Shown here: positions 26,936 to 39,708 of the stretch, piece by piece | Position numbering within the stretch: the first letter of the stretch is position 1 | How the letters are laid out: each line of letters starts with the position of its first letter | NCBI GenBank assembly: GCA_027886175.1 | Contig: JAJNNQ010000006.1 | Span: 6,572,001-6,636,000, forward strand | Length of the DNA stretch: 64,000 bases | Reading direction: 5' to 3' | DNA from: Phylloscopus collybita | Lineage: Eukaryota > Chordata > Aves > Passeriformes > Phylloscopidae | Program-made: the position numbers and the translations under genes | The notes under the pieces: generated by a model | Told to the model about the DNA's origin: nothing | Database searches by the model: none | The model's input: only the letters and a program-made list of their open reading frames with translations

Positions 26936-28503
26936 GATAAAAAGTAGGACCTGCACTCCTATTCTTGAAAATTATTATGTGGTTCGTGATGTACAGACTT
27001 GATGGTTTTTTTGCTAGAATAATGAGGACATTTTTTGTTGCTTTTTTTTTTAACCCGAGTTATCTTTGTCATGTAATTACATGTGAAGAGAAATATAATT
27101 CTATTGGTTTGTGCTAGCAACACTGTGATGAGGCAAATACATGCTATTTTATGTTACTTCTGTAACCTGAGGAATTTAACAGAAATTAGGCGGCCACCAA
27201 CGAGGTCCGGATAGACTTTGCTTAGTAGTTTAAGACCCAAGTAGCATTCTCATACTACAATTACACACAATTATGGTCCATAAAAAACCTTGCATAAATG
27301 CTACTTTTCTTTCAAAACCAAAAAAAATCAGAAGTGCCAACTTTGGTAATTTGTACATGTAGTTAGAACATCCCATAAAAATATTTAGATGTGTAGAAAC
27401 TTAAAACTTCTATAGAAAGGAACTTCTAGCTTCAAATCCTATGGGGTCTCTCATTTGTTCAGAAAGTCTTAGAATGCATTGTTTTGCAAGTTGTTTTCTG
27501 GGTTTCCTTTCCTTCTTCCCTCTCCAATATTTGCAACAATAAAGCTGTGAAATTATTTTTCTGGGAATAGAGAAAACATCCTCTCCAAAAAGAATGGATG
27601 TGTTGTCATGGCAACAGATAGGGAGGGATTTCAGGAAAACTATATGCAAAAGGCTCCCACTGAATTTCTCCTTGATGTCAATAACATTTTGGACTGAAGT
27701 TTCTGGGAAAGATCATAAAACAATGTCAATAAAGGGACAACTGAAATACATAATTTAAAATAGATTAAGGAAGTTTCTGTTACTGATTTATTGTTTTGGT
27801 TAATACTTATTTAGTTGTGGGTTAACTTTATTAATGTACTTATTATGTGATTATTTTCATAATTCTACTCAGTTTTTCTTAGCTCTAGGCTGACTATGTA
27901 ACATAAAAATATCTACCAAATACCTGTACACATTGCTCAACTGACTGGTTTAAAATTGCTAATTAGGATTGGAAGCAGGCTAGTAATGAAAGATTTTTCT
28001 TCCTGTTTGAAATACTCAGTGAAGCAATGAAAAAATATTTCTGCATAAAATCTAAAATGGCTTCTGGCATGAATTTATACTTAAGTTTGATGCTGGAAGA
28101 GAAAAAGAAGGGAATAGGCTGTGTTGACTTAATTTCTGTGGATAATTCAGTGTTACTGGCACCAGCAACTCACCAAGAAAGATATTGTCCCAGCAATTCT
28201 CTATAAATAATTTATAATGCCATACTTAGCAGTATGGCTTTTTAAAAATGGTCCTTGCAAAAAAGTTGAATTGCATCATTAAACAGAATCATTGAGAGTG
28301 GTCAGGGTGCTTTTTAAGCAGAGCATTTTCAGGCAGTGCAGAATAAAGCAGTTAATCTGCAAAACTCTCTTAAATCATTGCCTTAGAAAGGTCATGAGCA
28401 CATAAGTATGATTTAAACATGCTTTTCTAACACCTAGAAGAATTACTATTCTACAGTAGCCTATGCATTACATCTGTGCAAGGAAATTATTTTCTGGATA
28501 GAC

Positions 28504-28511
28504 TGACGTCA
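28504..28511. promoter_or_regulatory. Perfect CRE palindrome TGACGTCA
   Basis: An exact 8-base cAMP-response element, including its CpG, in DNA otherwise poor in CpG. There is no TATA box or gene start nearby. CREB/ATF binding here is possible but not shown by sequence alone. Confidence 0.4.
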
Positions 28512-28829
28512 AATAAAGACATTAAAGAGAGGTCCAATCTGGCTTTACAACCAAAATTAAAGAGCAGCTGCAACAAAACCCTTTCATTTAAAATACAAAT
28601 TGGTACAGTACAAGATCTGATTTAGTTTTACAGCAAGCAGTTCTCCCAGTAACTAATAAAACAAAAGTTGTTCTTCACAAGAAAAAAAAAATCCAACATT
28701 AGTTTCTAGGGAGGGACAGTGAGTTCAAAACTCAAATTAACACCATAAGGTCCATCCAAAGTAGCTGCCCTCAAATCTGCATTAGACAGAATACACTAGA
28801 AATGCACTCGCAAAAGGCTGATAGCATTT

Positions 28830-28960
28830 TAATTAATGGAGAACACTTGTGGGCCATTTATTGCTGCTAAAAATTAGGCAAGCTAATTGATCCAGTGCAG
28901 GTGCGTGTAATTGAGAGATATGCCTAGGATTCACAGCTAATTTACTCTGGGAATTTTACA
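28830..28960. promoter_or_regulatory. Candidate conserved non-coding element
   Basis: The block is more balanced in composition than its surroundings and packs homeodomain-like cores (TTAATTAATGG, AAGCTAATTGATCC, GTGTAATTGAGAG) within about 100 bp. Vertebrate gene deserts often hold such enhancers. This is inference from motif density, without alignment. Confidence 0.3.
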
Positions 28961-29860
28961 GATACAGTGAAAATTTAGTTCACAGAAGTCACTCAAAGGA
29001 AGTGGGTAAGAGACAATAACACTAGCTGAAAGACAAAAAAGAACAGTTTGACTAGGAAGAATAGAACTAGGAAAAAGGTATGTAGCAAGTTCAGTTATAC
29101 AACATCATGTAAGCTAGAAATAATCTTTCTCATTTATTTTATTATTTCACACTTAATCTAATTTAGGGATACTGAACTATAAAATAATTTATAGTGGAGC
29201 CTTGAGGACTCGTATATATTTTCATAATTTAAAGAACACTGGGACAGGGATACATAATGTATTATTAGCAATTTTAAAATACACTCCCTATTTAAACTTC
29301 TTGGCAACCAATATATATTTTAGGAAAATAAAACAAAAAGAAAAGAAATAAAGTATGTTCCCTGGTTATTTTTCCTTTGCTATCTTTTTCCTTTTTTATG
29401 AGTTTAGTGATTTTTACCTTTTAGAACAGATGCAAAAGAGTTTCAAAATTATTGATTTGGTTTCAGATTTCTAAACAGGTACCCACAATTTTAAAATCAT
29501 CAGTTCTATACTTGTTGATTTTATTGCTAGGTATTTCCATTGAATTCCTTATCACCTGTAGTTCTTCAGTAGTGACTTACACACAGGGTCTATGTTTTGG
29601 GATTCTTTCTCTTCCCCACGTAGGACTAGGTCTAGTGCTATTACACAATATCTAAGGAAACTACTTACTGTATATTGCAAAGATCAACCTTTATTTTTTT
29701 TGGCAGCTGTTTGTTTTCCAAATAAAATTTGCAGGCTCCTAAGTGGTAAAACAGGAACTTTCAAGTGTGTGAAGAAACCTTACAATAGTTAGTGTTTAAA
29801 ATAGGCAACATAAAATGCTCAGGAGAGGTGTACATATTAAGCCCCAAAAGTTTGAAGGGC

Positions 29861-30592
29861 TGTCTTGGGTTTTGGAACCAAAACTGTGTATTCTCTTTCA
29901 TTTGCTGAAAGCAGTTGGAGAACTGTTCTTTACTCTGGGAGGAGGTGGGTGGATGCCTTCTGATAATAGGCCAACTGTCAAAACTCGGTAGGGCAGTGTT
30001 TCTTATCTCTGTCACCACTGGTCCTCCCTCCAGGGGGATATTTTCTGCTAATAGACCATTAACACATCCCCAAAATAGAGTATCCACATTACATCATCCT
30101 ATTGTGAGATGCTCCACCCAGTGGGGGGAGCCAACTATTCCTACCTGGATAAAACTCAGACACAAAAACCCAGAAAGTGCCTAGCTTCACCTGATTCCTG
30201 GAGGAAGACTGGACCCCTTCTCACCACCACTGGACCCATGTTCTACAAGATCATGTCTACTCCACCAGAACCACCTCTGCTACTCCAAGAGGACTCACTT
30301 TTGGACTGCTTCCAACACTCTGACCAACAGGGTGTCAAGATGTAGCTCTGACTCTGTCAGGGTTTTCCAAAATCGTTGTTTGTTTGATGGTTTAGCTGGG
30401 TGGTTTTATTTTTCTACTACATTTGTATTGTTAATGTTCCTAGTAAAGAACTGTTATTCCTATTCCCAAATCTTTGCCTGAAAGCCCTTAATTGCAAAAT
30501 TATAATTTGGCAGGGGTAAGGAGTTTACATTCTCCATTCTAGGAGAAACTCCAGCTTTTCCTGTCAGATACCTGTCTTTCCAAACCAAGACA
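29861..30592 (+). mobile_element. ERVL-type solo LTR, copy 2 (732 bp)
   Basis: The ends are TGTCTTGGG (29861) and AAACCAAGACA (to 30592). The target duplication AGGGC is exact on both sides (29856-29860 and 30593-30597). Internally there is a TATA-like GATAAAA at 30148-30154 and an AGTAAA signal at 30442-30447. Both support plus-strand transcription, with U3 to the left and U5 to the right. It is the reverse-complement relative of the LTR at 8517-9286 and is related to the shorter LTR at 62064-62587. No internal proviral region adjoins it. The overlapping open frames in 29761-30345 are LTR sequence and not genes. Confidence 0.92.
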
Positions 30593-30597
30593 AGGGC

Positions 30598-31088
30598 TTA
30601 TGCTCAGATTCCCAGAGTTAGTTAAGCCTGTAAGTTCAGCAGGGATCAATGCAAGAGAGGGACCTAAATCCCACAAGGCTTCAAGTATCAAATCTTCTGA
30701 AAGATGTCTTTCATGTAAGACCATCAATGCAAGTAAGCAAGTCCAGCAGTGAAAACCATTCAGCTGCTATCAATCTCTTTACAAGAAAGATTAAGTGAGA
30801 GCAAGCTTACCTACAAAGATCCCAGAGTTTGATGATTATATGTAAAGAGAGGTTACCGAATCAGGCTAAGAGGAAAAAAAAAACAAAACACAGGAACAAA
30901 ACATGACTTTAAAACATACTGATGTCTGTAACTTGTAGGAGTAAGGGGCAGCCCTTTTCACATGATAGGAAAGCCTTTTTTGTCTACTGGGGAATAATCT
31001 TACAAAATGCATTTAAAAACCATGGAAAGGAGGACCCAAGGTCAAGGATTTACCAGTTCTTATTGAATGGTAAAAAAAATGATAAAAG

Positions 31089-31119
<31 letters not shown>

Positions 31120-33398
31120 ATTCTTTATACCAGAGTAGAACAAATGCAGAAATAAGGGCATGTAACATCCTGAAGCATAACATGTAGTATAGCCCTGAGC
31201 TATAGCAGCTAGCTCTCATGTTTTCAAAGACTTCCTCTTTTTCTGTTCATTTTCCTGGAAGTTAATTTACTATCCTTATGAGAAAATTTGATCAACATGC
31301 AACATTTTACACTGCTCTTGGAGGATTCTGAAAGCAGCTTTAAAATTGGCCCAGACCTTTTGCCAACTTTTCTCCGTTGCTTAGCTCCAGGCAGCCCTGT
31401 TCTGAGAGTGCCTTTAATTAGTTCCCTGCTTAGAAATCTATATTTTATTTGATTCTGTTCTGTGACACTGTCTTCTTAATTGAATAACAATGCAAGACAC
31501 TTATCTAAGGTCATACTTAATCAGCGCTGATTTTTTGTTGTGTATGTGTCATTGCTGCAGTAAGCTCAGCTTTTCTCAATACCTGCAACTGTTTGTGCTC
31601 TATGTCCAAATATAACTGCACTGGGATATACTGAGGTAAAAGCACATATAACCTATCTCTTGTTTCTTTCCATACATACCTTACTTTCAATAAAATGGAA
31701 GGGAAGCAGGAAAAGGCTCCTTTTAATAGGTTAGGTGCAAGCAGAAAAACGTAGCTGCAAAGAAAGGGTTTACATCCTTTCTTGCACTGTTAAACATTTT
31801 ATTAGTGGTGTTTCTAAAGTTAGATTTAGACTGTTGCCTCAGTATGATGCTGATTTAATGTCTGAGGCCTTCTTATTTACTTTACAAAATAACCAGAACA
31901 ATTTCCATGTTACTAGGTTTTACTTTAATGTATGGTTTTAAGACTGGGATTTTTTTTACCATTTTTGGTGGGTAATCTTTTCTTTACTGTTTCATCCTGC
32001 TGACTTTCTCTGGTATAATCTCTATATGAAACCATCTCTTGCTGGGAGAAGCAACCTATTGATGAAAATTTCAAGAAAATCCCTATGCCAGTTGCAATGC
32101 CTCATAACCCTCAAAGACATGGGCAGCTCATAGTACATAAAAATAACAAACAGAATTCATTATCTGAAGTATTTCTTCTTGCAGTTTCCTTAGAATAAGA
32201 GCTACATTGTGGGTCAAATCTTAATGTGGAATGTATGTCTCTACTGGCTACCAAGACGTATAAGACAAAAATTTTTGGAAGCACTTTTTCTTTATTGAGC
32301 TGCTCTATTCTTGACATACTGCAACTGCCTTTCTAACTGTTAATGATAATTCAGAATTATATAGGACATTAGCTCTGCTTTGCTGTGATTGAGAACACCT
32401 TTCTGTTTAAAGATCAACCATTCAGAGTGCTCTGAAATTTGCACGTTTACTCAGATTCTTTTAAAACTTTCATCACTTGATTTAGCTGCAGGAATGATTT
32501 GGATTCATTGAGGTTAAAGTCCTTATGATATAGTGCTCTGAATAAGTTGCTTTCAGTCCTTGTATTCTACCAGTGATCTTCTAATGTACACATTGGGCTC
32601 AAAGATGATCATATGGCAGCTGATCTCAGATACTCAGAGTTCATCTCTAATAAACATGCTACTTAGCATCCATCAAGCAAAAGTAGCATTGCAGTCATTT
32701 ATGTAGTAATAATTATACTTGCCAGCTCAGAGCATATCAAACAATCATACCCAAGACTGATGGCTATATATTTCAGAAGACACCCTTCAGAGAATTTCTG
32801 GCAATTCAGTTTCCTGTGTTTTGGGCAGCGGAATGGATGTTTTGTTACTGCCATAAATCCTGAACTCAAGTAGTGGTCTTGAAAGTCTCTGACTGTACTA
32901 TCTACTGTGGCACTGGGATTCATCTAACCAATGCTTAAATCTTGCAGTCTTGTCATAGTTTTGTCAGTGTTTGTGCAGTGAATCAAATCTTTCAAACTAG
33001 ATGGTTAGTCAGTGCCTGGATATCAGACAAGGCAAGGGTCTTTATAACGGCATTGTCAGCTGGCTCAGTGAGACTCTCAAAACCACTATTTTGCTGAATT
33101 ATGATACCTAGTTGGTCAGTGCAGTCTAGCATTTGCATGGCCTGTTGCTATATATTAATTAAAATTATATTAAAAAGTCTTCTTCTCACTATTTTACCTG
33201 CCTACAAGACTGTCTGATACAATCATATCTAGATCTTTGGGGACAGTTTATACTTCTGCTGAAGACTCTCCTTGTTTCTGAAAAGATCTAATCTTTTATG
33301 GAGTTCAGTTTTGCAAGCTTGGGAAGTCTCTGCAATAGCCAGATTAACCTTTCAGAATGCTAATTAACACATGTAAGTGTATAGATTAGCCTATGTAC
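30598..33398. other. Unique DNA with one poly(A) tract, no gene seen
   Basis: There is no supported coding region. A 27-base A run is at 31089-31115. Open frames at 32111-32317 and 32699-32923 on the minus strand lack splice context and are treated as chance. Confidence 0.45.
31089..31115. repeat. Poly(A) tract, 27 A
   Basis: An uninterrupted A run preceded by GATAAAAG. No LINE or pseudogene body was recognised to its left, so it is called as a homopolymer only. Confidence 0.92.
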
Positions 33399-33399
33399 A

Positions 33400-33609
33400 T
33401 CCAGAACTGCCCAGGGAATATCCTAAATACTCTGAAGTTCCCAACTGAAAAGTTCCTGTAACAATTAGTCAAACACCTGCTTGTGAAAATGGCTGAGAAT
33501 TCAATCAATAGCCATGTCTCAGGCCCTTCACTATTTCGAGCTGATCCATTACTTCATCTATGCAGATGACTGGATAGGGACTGTGACCATGCAGGGAAGA
33601 AGGGACTAA
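33400..33609 (+). pseudogene. Possible reverse-transcriptase fossil
   Basis: A broken coding trace is suggested. Near 33407 the bases could encode an LPQG-like start. At 33529-33570 an open frame reads HYFELIHYFIYADD and then WIG, resembling the Y-x-D-D catalytic box of a retroviral-type reverse transcriptase; a stop follows at 33607. The spacing between the two motifs (about 50 codons) is longer than usual, and the frame is broken between them. A CR1 fragment lies 430 bp downstream on the same strand, but the YADD box does not look like CR1's FADD context. The match is short and could be chance. Confidence 0.27.
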
Positions 33610-34035
33610 ACATCCTGGGTGTGCGTACAGGCAGGCTCAAGCGCAGCATGGGACACTCTAGAGTTTATACATTAAAGTTGCATATCTCTTGCCACACAGG
33701 GTCTTCTTATCATCAGGAAGCATAGCTAATCCTACTATAATATAATTTTCCTTATCTTGATACATGAACTTGGATTTCAACTGTGGAGTTTAGGAGAACT
33801 CTTCACTAAGAATAGCCATTTCTCTCCAATAACTATAAACATCTACCAGGAAAGATATCTAGATGATATGACCATCATTCTAAAGAATCCCTTTCATAAA
33901 TAGGCTGGAATTAAAATATGGCAGTACTGGCTTCATTTACAAGCAGCAAGTTTTCGATTTGCCATTTTTTAGCATCTGTATTAGTCTTTATTAACAAGAT
34001 CCCCCACAAGAAAGGGACCAGGGAGGAAGTCTGCG

Positions 34036-34202
34036 GCAGTAGGACAAGGGATTAAAGTTTTAAATTAACATTCAAGTCAGGCTGGGCAGAGCTCTGAGCA
34101 ACTTGATCTAGCTGAAGATTTTCTTGCTCTTTGCAGGTGATTTGGATGAGATGGGCTTTGGATGAGAGCCCTTCCAACACAAACCTTTCCGTGATTCTAT
34201 TC
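34036..34202 (+). mobile_element. CR1 LINE 3' fragment with internal deletion
   Basis: The right part (from about 34081) follows the CR1 3' end: GGGCAGAGCTCTGAGCAAC, then CTGATCTAGC-like sequence, then CCCTTCCAACACAAACC, ending in the terminal TGATTCTATTCT repeat. The left part (GCAGTAGGACAAGGGATTAAAG) matches a CR1 block that normally lies further upstream, so a piece between them is deleted. The element is severely 5'-truncated, as is usual for CR1. Confidence 0.8.
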
Positions 34203-37200
34203 TACTAAGATGTACACTTGGTGGAGGAGGATCAGATCAGGGAATACTTCAGCAAACTGGCCATATATAAATCCATAGGCCCTGATGGGATGAATACTTA
34301 TAAATTGGCAGATATTCCAAAATATGCCAGGTGGCCTCATCTTTGGAGCATAAATCAATAATAAGTATTTTGTACCAATGGAAATGTAGAAAAAGTAAAA
34401 ATACATAATTGTAAAGAAAAGACTTTACATAACATTCCCTCTTTTATATATTCTAATCTTCCTTACCTCTGATGAAAGAATCAAAGGAATGTAACTGTAC
34501 TGTTTATCAAGAGGATGTAAGTTCCCTCTCCAGACATGGTGAGCCAGCACAAGGAAATGTTGCAGCTCACACTGAATGTGTTGGAGAAACAATTTCTTCA
34601 GAATTTTAATGTTTTAAAATAATAATAGGAAAATCAATTCAGTGCTACCATTGCTTCCACATTGTTTAAGATACTTTATGCATATTTGGAGACACAATTT
34701 TTGTAGTCCTGGTAAGGAGTGGTAGGTGATGTAAGATTATATGATAAATCACTATGAAAATATGTTACACTAATTAATACAGGTGACAGCTATCTAGAGC
34801 AAAATAGAAATATCTTTCTTTTGCTAGTGAGCATCCAGATTTCACTGTACTAACACAGAATTCCAAGCTGTAAAGTACAGAATAGTGTCTCAGTACCACA
34901 CGTATATTCACAGCAAGCCACAAGCTTTCATCTTCTAAGATCTCACTGCACAATTCACAGTAACTCCTATCGTGTACTGCAAAGTGCTTGTTGTGCAGAT
35001 AAATATTCTGCTCTTTCTTTTGGAGATAAGATTTCAACTGAACTTCAACATGAGATACTTTTGGCCCATTATCTAGCTTTTCCTGCACTATTATAGACTA
35101 AATAGGATATGTTATTGTGTAAATTTACAACACCAATGAGGCTAACATATAGCACTTTAAATATAATCCCTATACAGGGATTTCTAAATGCTAAATAGAT
35201 ATAGAGGACAAATGATGATAAAGAAGGGTTAGGATGAAAGAACAGCATCTAAAATCCCCTAAAATTCAGCAAGGCTGTGAGTACAGTATTTTATTGATAT
35301 TTAAGTTCCAGTAATGTTTAAATTAATAATTTTACATTAAATATTCATCCAAAGCTACCTTGGATGGTATTCCTCTCACTTATCTTTAAACATAATTACT
35401 GAGGTGCCTAATGAAGCTGCTTACTGTGGACACCTCCCTCATAGTCTGTTCTTGAACATGATTAATTTGGCCTATCATGGATATATAATTACGCGTGAGA
35501 AGAAACATCCTCTGGGTATGTCTACATCTTTCTCCAAGGGGAGCCTTGGCTAGTTAGCTCATATACAAACATTTATCTTTGAGATGTTTAGGGAAGGGAT
35601 AATAAATTCCTGCAGACTGCATTCTGCATATATGATATGTGAACAGGAACTTGTAAGCCAATTTCTTTCCCAATAATCTTTCAACAGATACTGACCATTT
35701 CTTTACTACCTGTTTCTTCAAAAATATTCTATTTCTTTTTGTCTCCATATTTCATTTTGAGCAAATTTTCATGACAATCCCAAAACATTTCACCACTTGG
35801 TATTTATATCAAGAAAATATTCCCAGAGGTGTATTCTGTTTAGGGGTTGTTTGCATAGCATGTAAGAGCAATCTCACCATCTTCTCAGTTGTTGCGTGTA
35901 TGCAATTTTTCCTCACCTTTATTTCAACTTCTGTGTCATCTCAGTAGCAAAACCTCTGGAATGTACCTACTGTTCTTGTAATGGTTTCAATAGTGCCCAT
36001 ACAGATTATGATATTCATTTCCTGTAGGTGCAGCCAAAGCTTAGGTGGTGTGTTTGTGCCTTCCTATTACACTGCAAGCTCAATATCTAATTTACTGTCT
36101 ACTATCCATCATCTTTAGATCTTTTTTAGCATTACAGTTTTCCAAGGCTTTCCCTCCCTTTGAATTTTATTTGAGAGTATTTTCTCCAAGATGTATTATC
36201 TTGCACCTTCTATTCTGAACCACATTTCATTATTGCCCAGATATCTCTAATTTCCCTGCATCTGCATTATCTTGTTCCTTTCATTCTTGCAAATCCTAAT
36301 GTGTGACCATACACATTGGAAATCAAGAGGTAAATTTAAGTAGAAATATAAAAGAGTCTTTGATTACATCTTCCTGTTGTCATGAATATAAAGCACCATA
36401 TTACAATTTCATGGTGCATCAATATCCATATCCACAGATTGAGCTGCTGTTTTTTACATAAGTAAAGTAAAAGTTGCTGCTTTTTACTTTCCACAAGTTC
36501 AGATGCTAGGCTTCCATTTTCTTAGCAGAAAACTTAAAATTATTAATATAGGTATGTGATTTATATGCCAGAACATCTACAGTCTTGTATCTTAACTCTG
36601 ATAAGTGTGAGAGTAGCCCAAATGACCTTTTTTTTTTTTTAAATAAGTATACTTGGAAGAAGAATACATAAAGGTGTCCAGAATTACAGGTCAAATTCTC
36701 AAAAGCATGCTTTTTTTTTTTATTATTTTTTATTTTTTTTTAATCTCCTTGAAGTCTTCAGTCAATGGCATAACTTTGATGCTACAAAGGACTGACAAGG
36801 GTCAATTGCAATTTTGGTTTTGTGAAAAAAAAACCAACAAAACAAAAACAGACTCATGAGGTAGCATCTCTAGCAGAACTGTGGAACAAAATGGGGTAAT
36901 TTCAAAAATTCTAGAATGTTAGGAGACTGCTCATATACTATTTCTTAATAATCACTTTCTGAAAGAGGGACTAAGCCTTTTCTTACAAAAAAAATAACCA
37001 GTATGGTTTTATGGTGAGTTATATCAAAGCATATACTGTATTTCCATCAATTAAATAAAAAAAAAAAAAACAAAAACACAACGAGATTAAGAAATAAAAC
37101 TAATGTTCTTAACTATGATAGAGTTTACTTGTTTGTCAGGTTAAAAGTATAATAATGTTCCTTTTCCATTCCTTCTAGTTCAAATGCACTCCTTGATCCT

Positions 37201-39204
37201 CAGGTCACATTACTGTAAAGGACTCTAGGTAAATTTTAGGATTTGTTTAGTTTTAACATATTTTTGTTGAGATTGGTAAAATGAAGAATGTATTTTGAAG
37301 GCAGGAAATACATGTCTATTTTAACCCAGAGAGCATAGAGCTTAAATGACATCTCTGCTGTAAAAAAGTAACAACATCCCATCAAGATAAAAGTAATTGC
37401 TTTAAAACCAAGCCCCCAAACACTTAAGGTTTACCATGTAGAGTATGTGGAAGCATGCAGTTTACCTTTTTGATGTTTGCAAAATGCTGTGTAGAGATAA
37501 TATCTAGAGAAAGGATAAAAATCTGCATCTCAAAGATGCTTAAAATAGCTCTGTGTATTATATATTTAATAATGAAATACTGAGACAAAATGTATTATTG
37601 ATGCAGAGGATTGTGCAAGCCCAGAGATGCAAACTCTAAAATCAAACAAGGAAGCAGAAAAATAGCTCTCTTTACATTAATAACTTCTGTCTGCACAGAG
37701 TTAGAATTTGGACCAGCATTGATAGTATTTACAATTTGGAGTCTTTTCCATCAATCTCCTTATGTAGGTGAGGAAAAAAATAATGCTGCTTAACAGCCAG
37801 AAATTTAAACAAGCAAGATATACTTCATTCCATTTAATTTCTTTCAACTGATCTGGGCTCTCTCCAGCCCAAGTGACAATGATAGGCCCCCTAGCTTATA
37901 TTCATTTTATAAAAAGGATTAGAAAAATCAATGCATTCATGAGGATCTTCTCCTAAGACAAAAAAGCTTCCAAAGAAAAGTGTATATTTGTTTTACTTTA
38001 AGAAAATAAGGATAAGTGGAAAAATTAAAATATTTAAATACATTAAGCACTTAACTTCTAAGTTCTTAATTTGTCTGCTGTATTTAATGTCAAAGCAAGA
38101 GAGGGTCTTATTATGGTTCATAAGCTGTTTCAGCTGTTTGAAAAACCTAATATTTTCTCTTCCTTCTATGCTATCTGGCTTAATATTTGCATCTGCCACT
38201 GCCACTTCAGCATCAGTGAAATACAACTCCTCTGCCCTTCCAGATGGCCTGGCATATGTTTGGATTTTCTTACTCTGACCATCAATGGCAGTACCCCAAG
38301 TTACAGTTGGTGTGGACTTACCATAAAAAACCCAGAATGAGTCATGACTAACCTCAGCATGCTGGCATTAAAATACTGAACATGAATCATTTAGTAACAA
38401 TAAACCATCAAACAGAAAGAATAGCAGCATTTAATCCTATGGGATATGCACTGAGAAATACCCCTTGGAGGTTTCACATCTATTCAGGGAAGGGATTACC
38501 CATATCATGGTTAACAGAAAGCACTGATCCAGCATACATGTGTAGCAGCAACTGGGTGGCAACAGCTACCACTAAACTACTGCAATTCCATATATGCATG
38601 GATGAAGAAAGCAGTTACCATTCATAATGCCTAGTGACAGAAGCTTCCTCTACAAGATGTTTTATATGCTTATGTGGTCAAACTATGTAGAGACACCCAC
38701 CCACAGTGTATATTTCATCAATTAAACAGAAATGTTTTGTAAGTTTAAAATAAAATCTGAAGAGGTAAAAGAAGAGAGAAGAACTAAAAGCAAAGAATAA
38801 AAAGTCAAGTACCCTTGTGTGTTGGAAAGATAAAACAATGGCATTGAAATCAGAGAATCAATTCTGCTACTTTAAAGCACATTCATTCAGTCAGGGAAGT
38901 TATGGCAAAGATCCAAGCAGACAAGAAAAGTGACTGAGGCACTGTTGTTCTCTTCTGGCTGGAGCCTAGAGGGAAATAATTTTTTGCTGGGGAAATTCTA
39001 AGGCCTTGGCAATACAGCAGCATCAATAAAGACTGAGTGGTCTGAAGTAAGAAATTAAGACTGCAACCTTGCAGATAATTCAGAGCATTTTTATCAGTTA
39101 TCAGGCTAGAATTAGCCTGTGCAATAGTGATGATTAGAAGTGCAGCACCAACTCTTAAACCATGAACTGATCCTTTTCAACATATTTTCCTTGTATAACA
39201 GCCG
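34203..39204. other. Unique AT-rich DNA, no gene seen
   Basis: Short T and A runs lie at 36629-36641, 36711-36740 and 37059-37072. The 104-codon minus-strand frame at 34774-35088 lacks a good acceptor or a recognisable product. No repeat family was recognised. Confidence 0.45.
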
Positions 39205-39708
39205 TTGTGGGGGCTTTGCACAATGCATAAATTGAAGCCATTTGTTTTTGCTGATTGCTCAAATATTTACAGCATGATCTGCCAGCTTCTTCCCTTCAGA
39301 TACAGTCATGGAGTTTTCACTGTTTTGTATGCTATTTGGATATACAACAACAGAAAAGTGAGTGCATGTGTTAACAGCTGTGAGAGGCATATGGCATTTT
39401 CAAAGCTGGTGCAAATATTTACGCACATGTGGATGGATGTATGCAGATCTTCTGTTGACAGCAGTCATTGCTATAGTCTACAGTTTTTGTTGTGCAGAGC
39501 TCATGGTAAAAGACAGTTTACAGTCCACTTAAGTCAACAGAAGGAAATGAAAGTATTCACTTGTCTTTCCTTTATAGAATTATGTCAATTTCTCAGAAAT
39601 GTAGTATACCAAGAATGCTGCTATACTGATGTCCTTGAAAATACATTCAAGACTGCAGGTTCAAAAGATACAAAATATCAGAAAAATCTTAATGCAAAAA
39701 TAAACTGA
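39205..39708 (+). other. Longest open frame in the window, 167 codons, unproven
   Basis: An ATG-started frame with no similarity that I recognise. The product would be Cys-rich and moderately hydrophobic, without a clear signal peptide, domain or repeat. In 64 kb of AT-rich DNA one frame of about this size is near what chance could give. There is no TATA box, no convincing splice pair and no nearby AATAAA that makes it a gene. It is recorded because it is the longest frame, not because coding is likely. Confidence 0.15.

Larger units (their letters stand above)
25044..29855. other. Unique DNA with candidate regulatory blocks, no gene seen
   Basis: No coding frame is supported. An A/G-rich tract lies at 26888-26935. 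A cluster of three CpGs lies at 27191-27209, a perfect CRE palindrome at 28504-28511, and a homeodomain-motif-rich block at about 28830-28960. These are listed separately as candidates. Confidence 0.45.

Noticed and set aside
29761..30345. Overlapping frames on both strands of 78-108 codons
   Set aside because: They fall in the ERVL solo LTR, which is non-coding.
31013..31219. Minus-strand frame with poly-Phe
   Set aside because: Product of the 27-base A run.
34774..35088. 104-codon minus-strand frame
   Set aside because: The acceptor context is weak, no donor in phase was found and no domain was recognised. The length is within chance for this composition.
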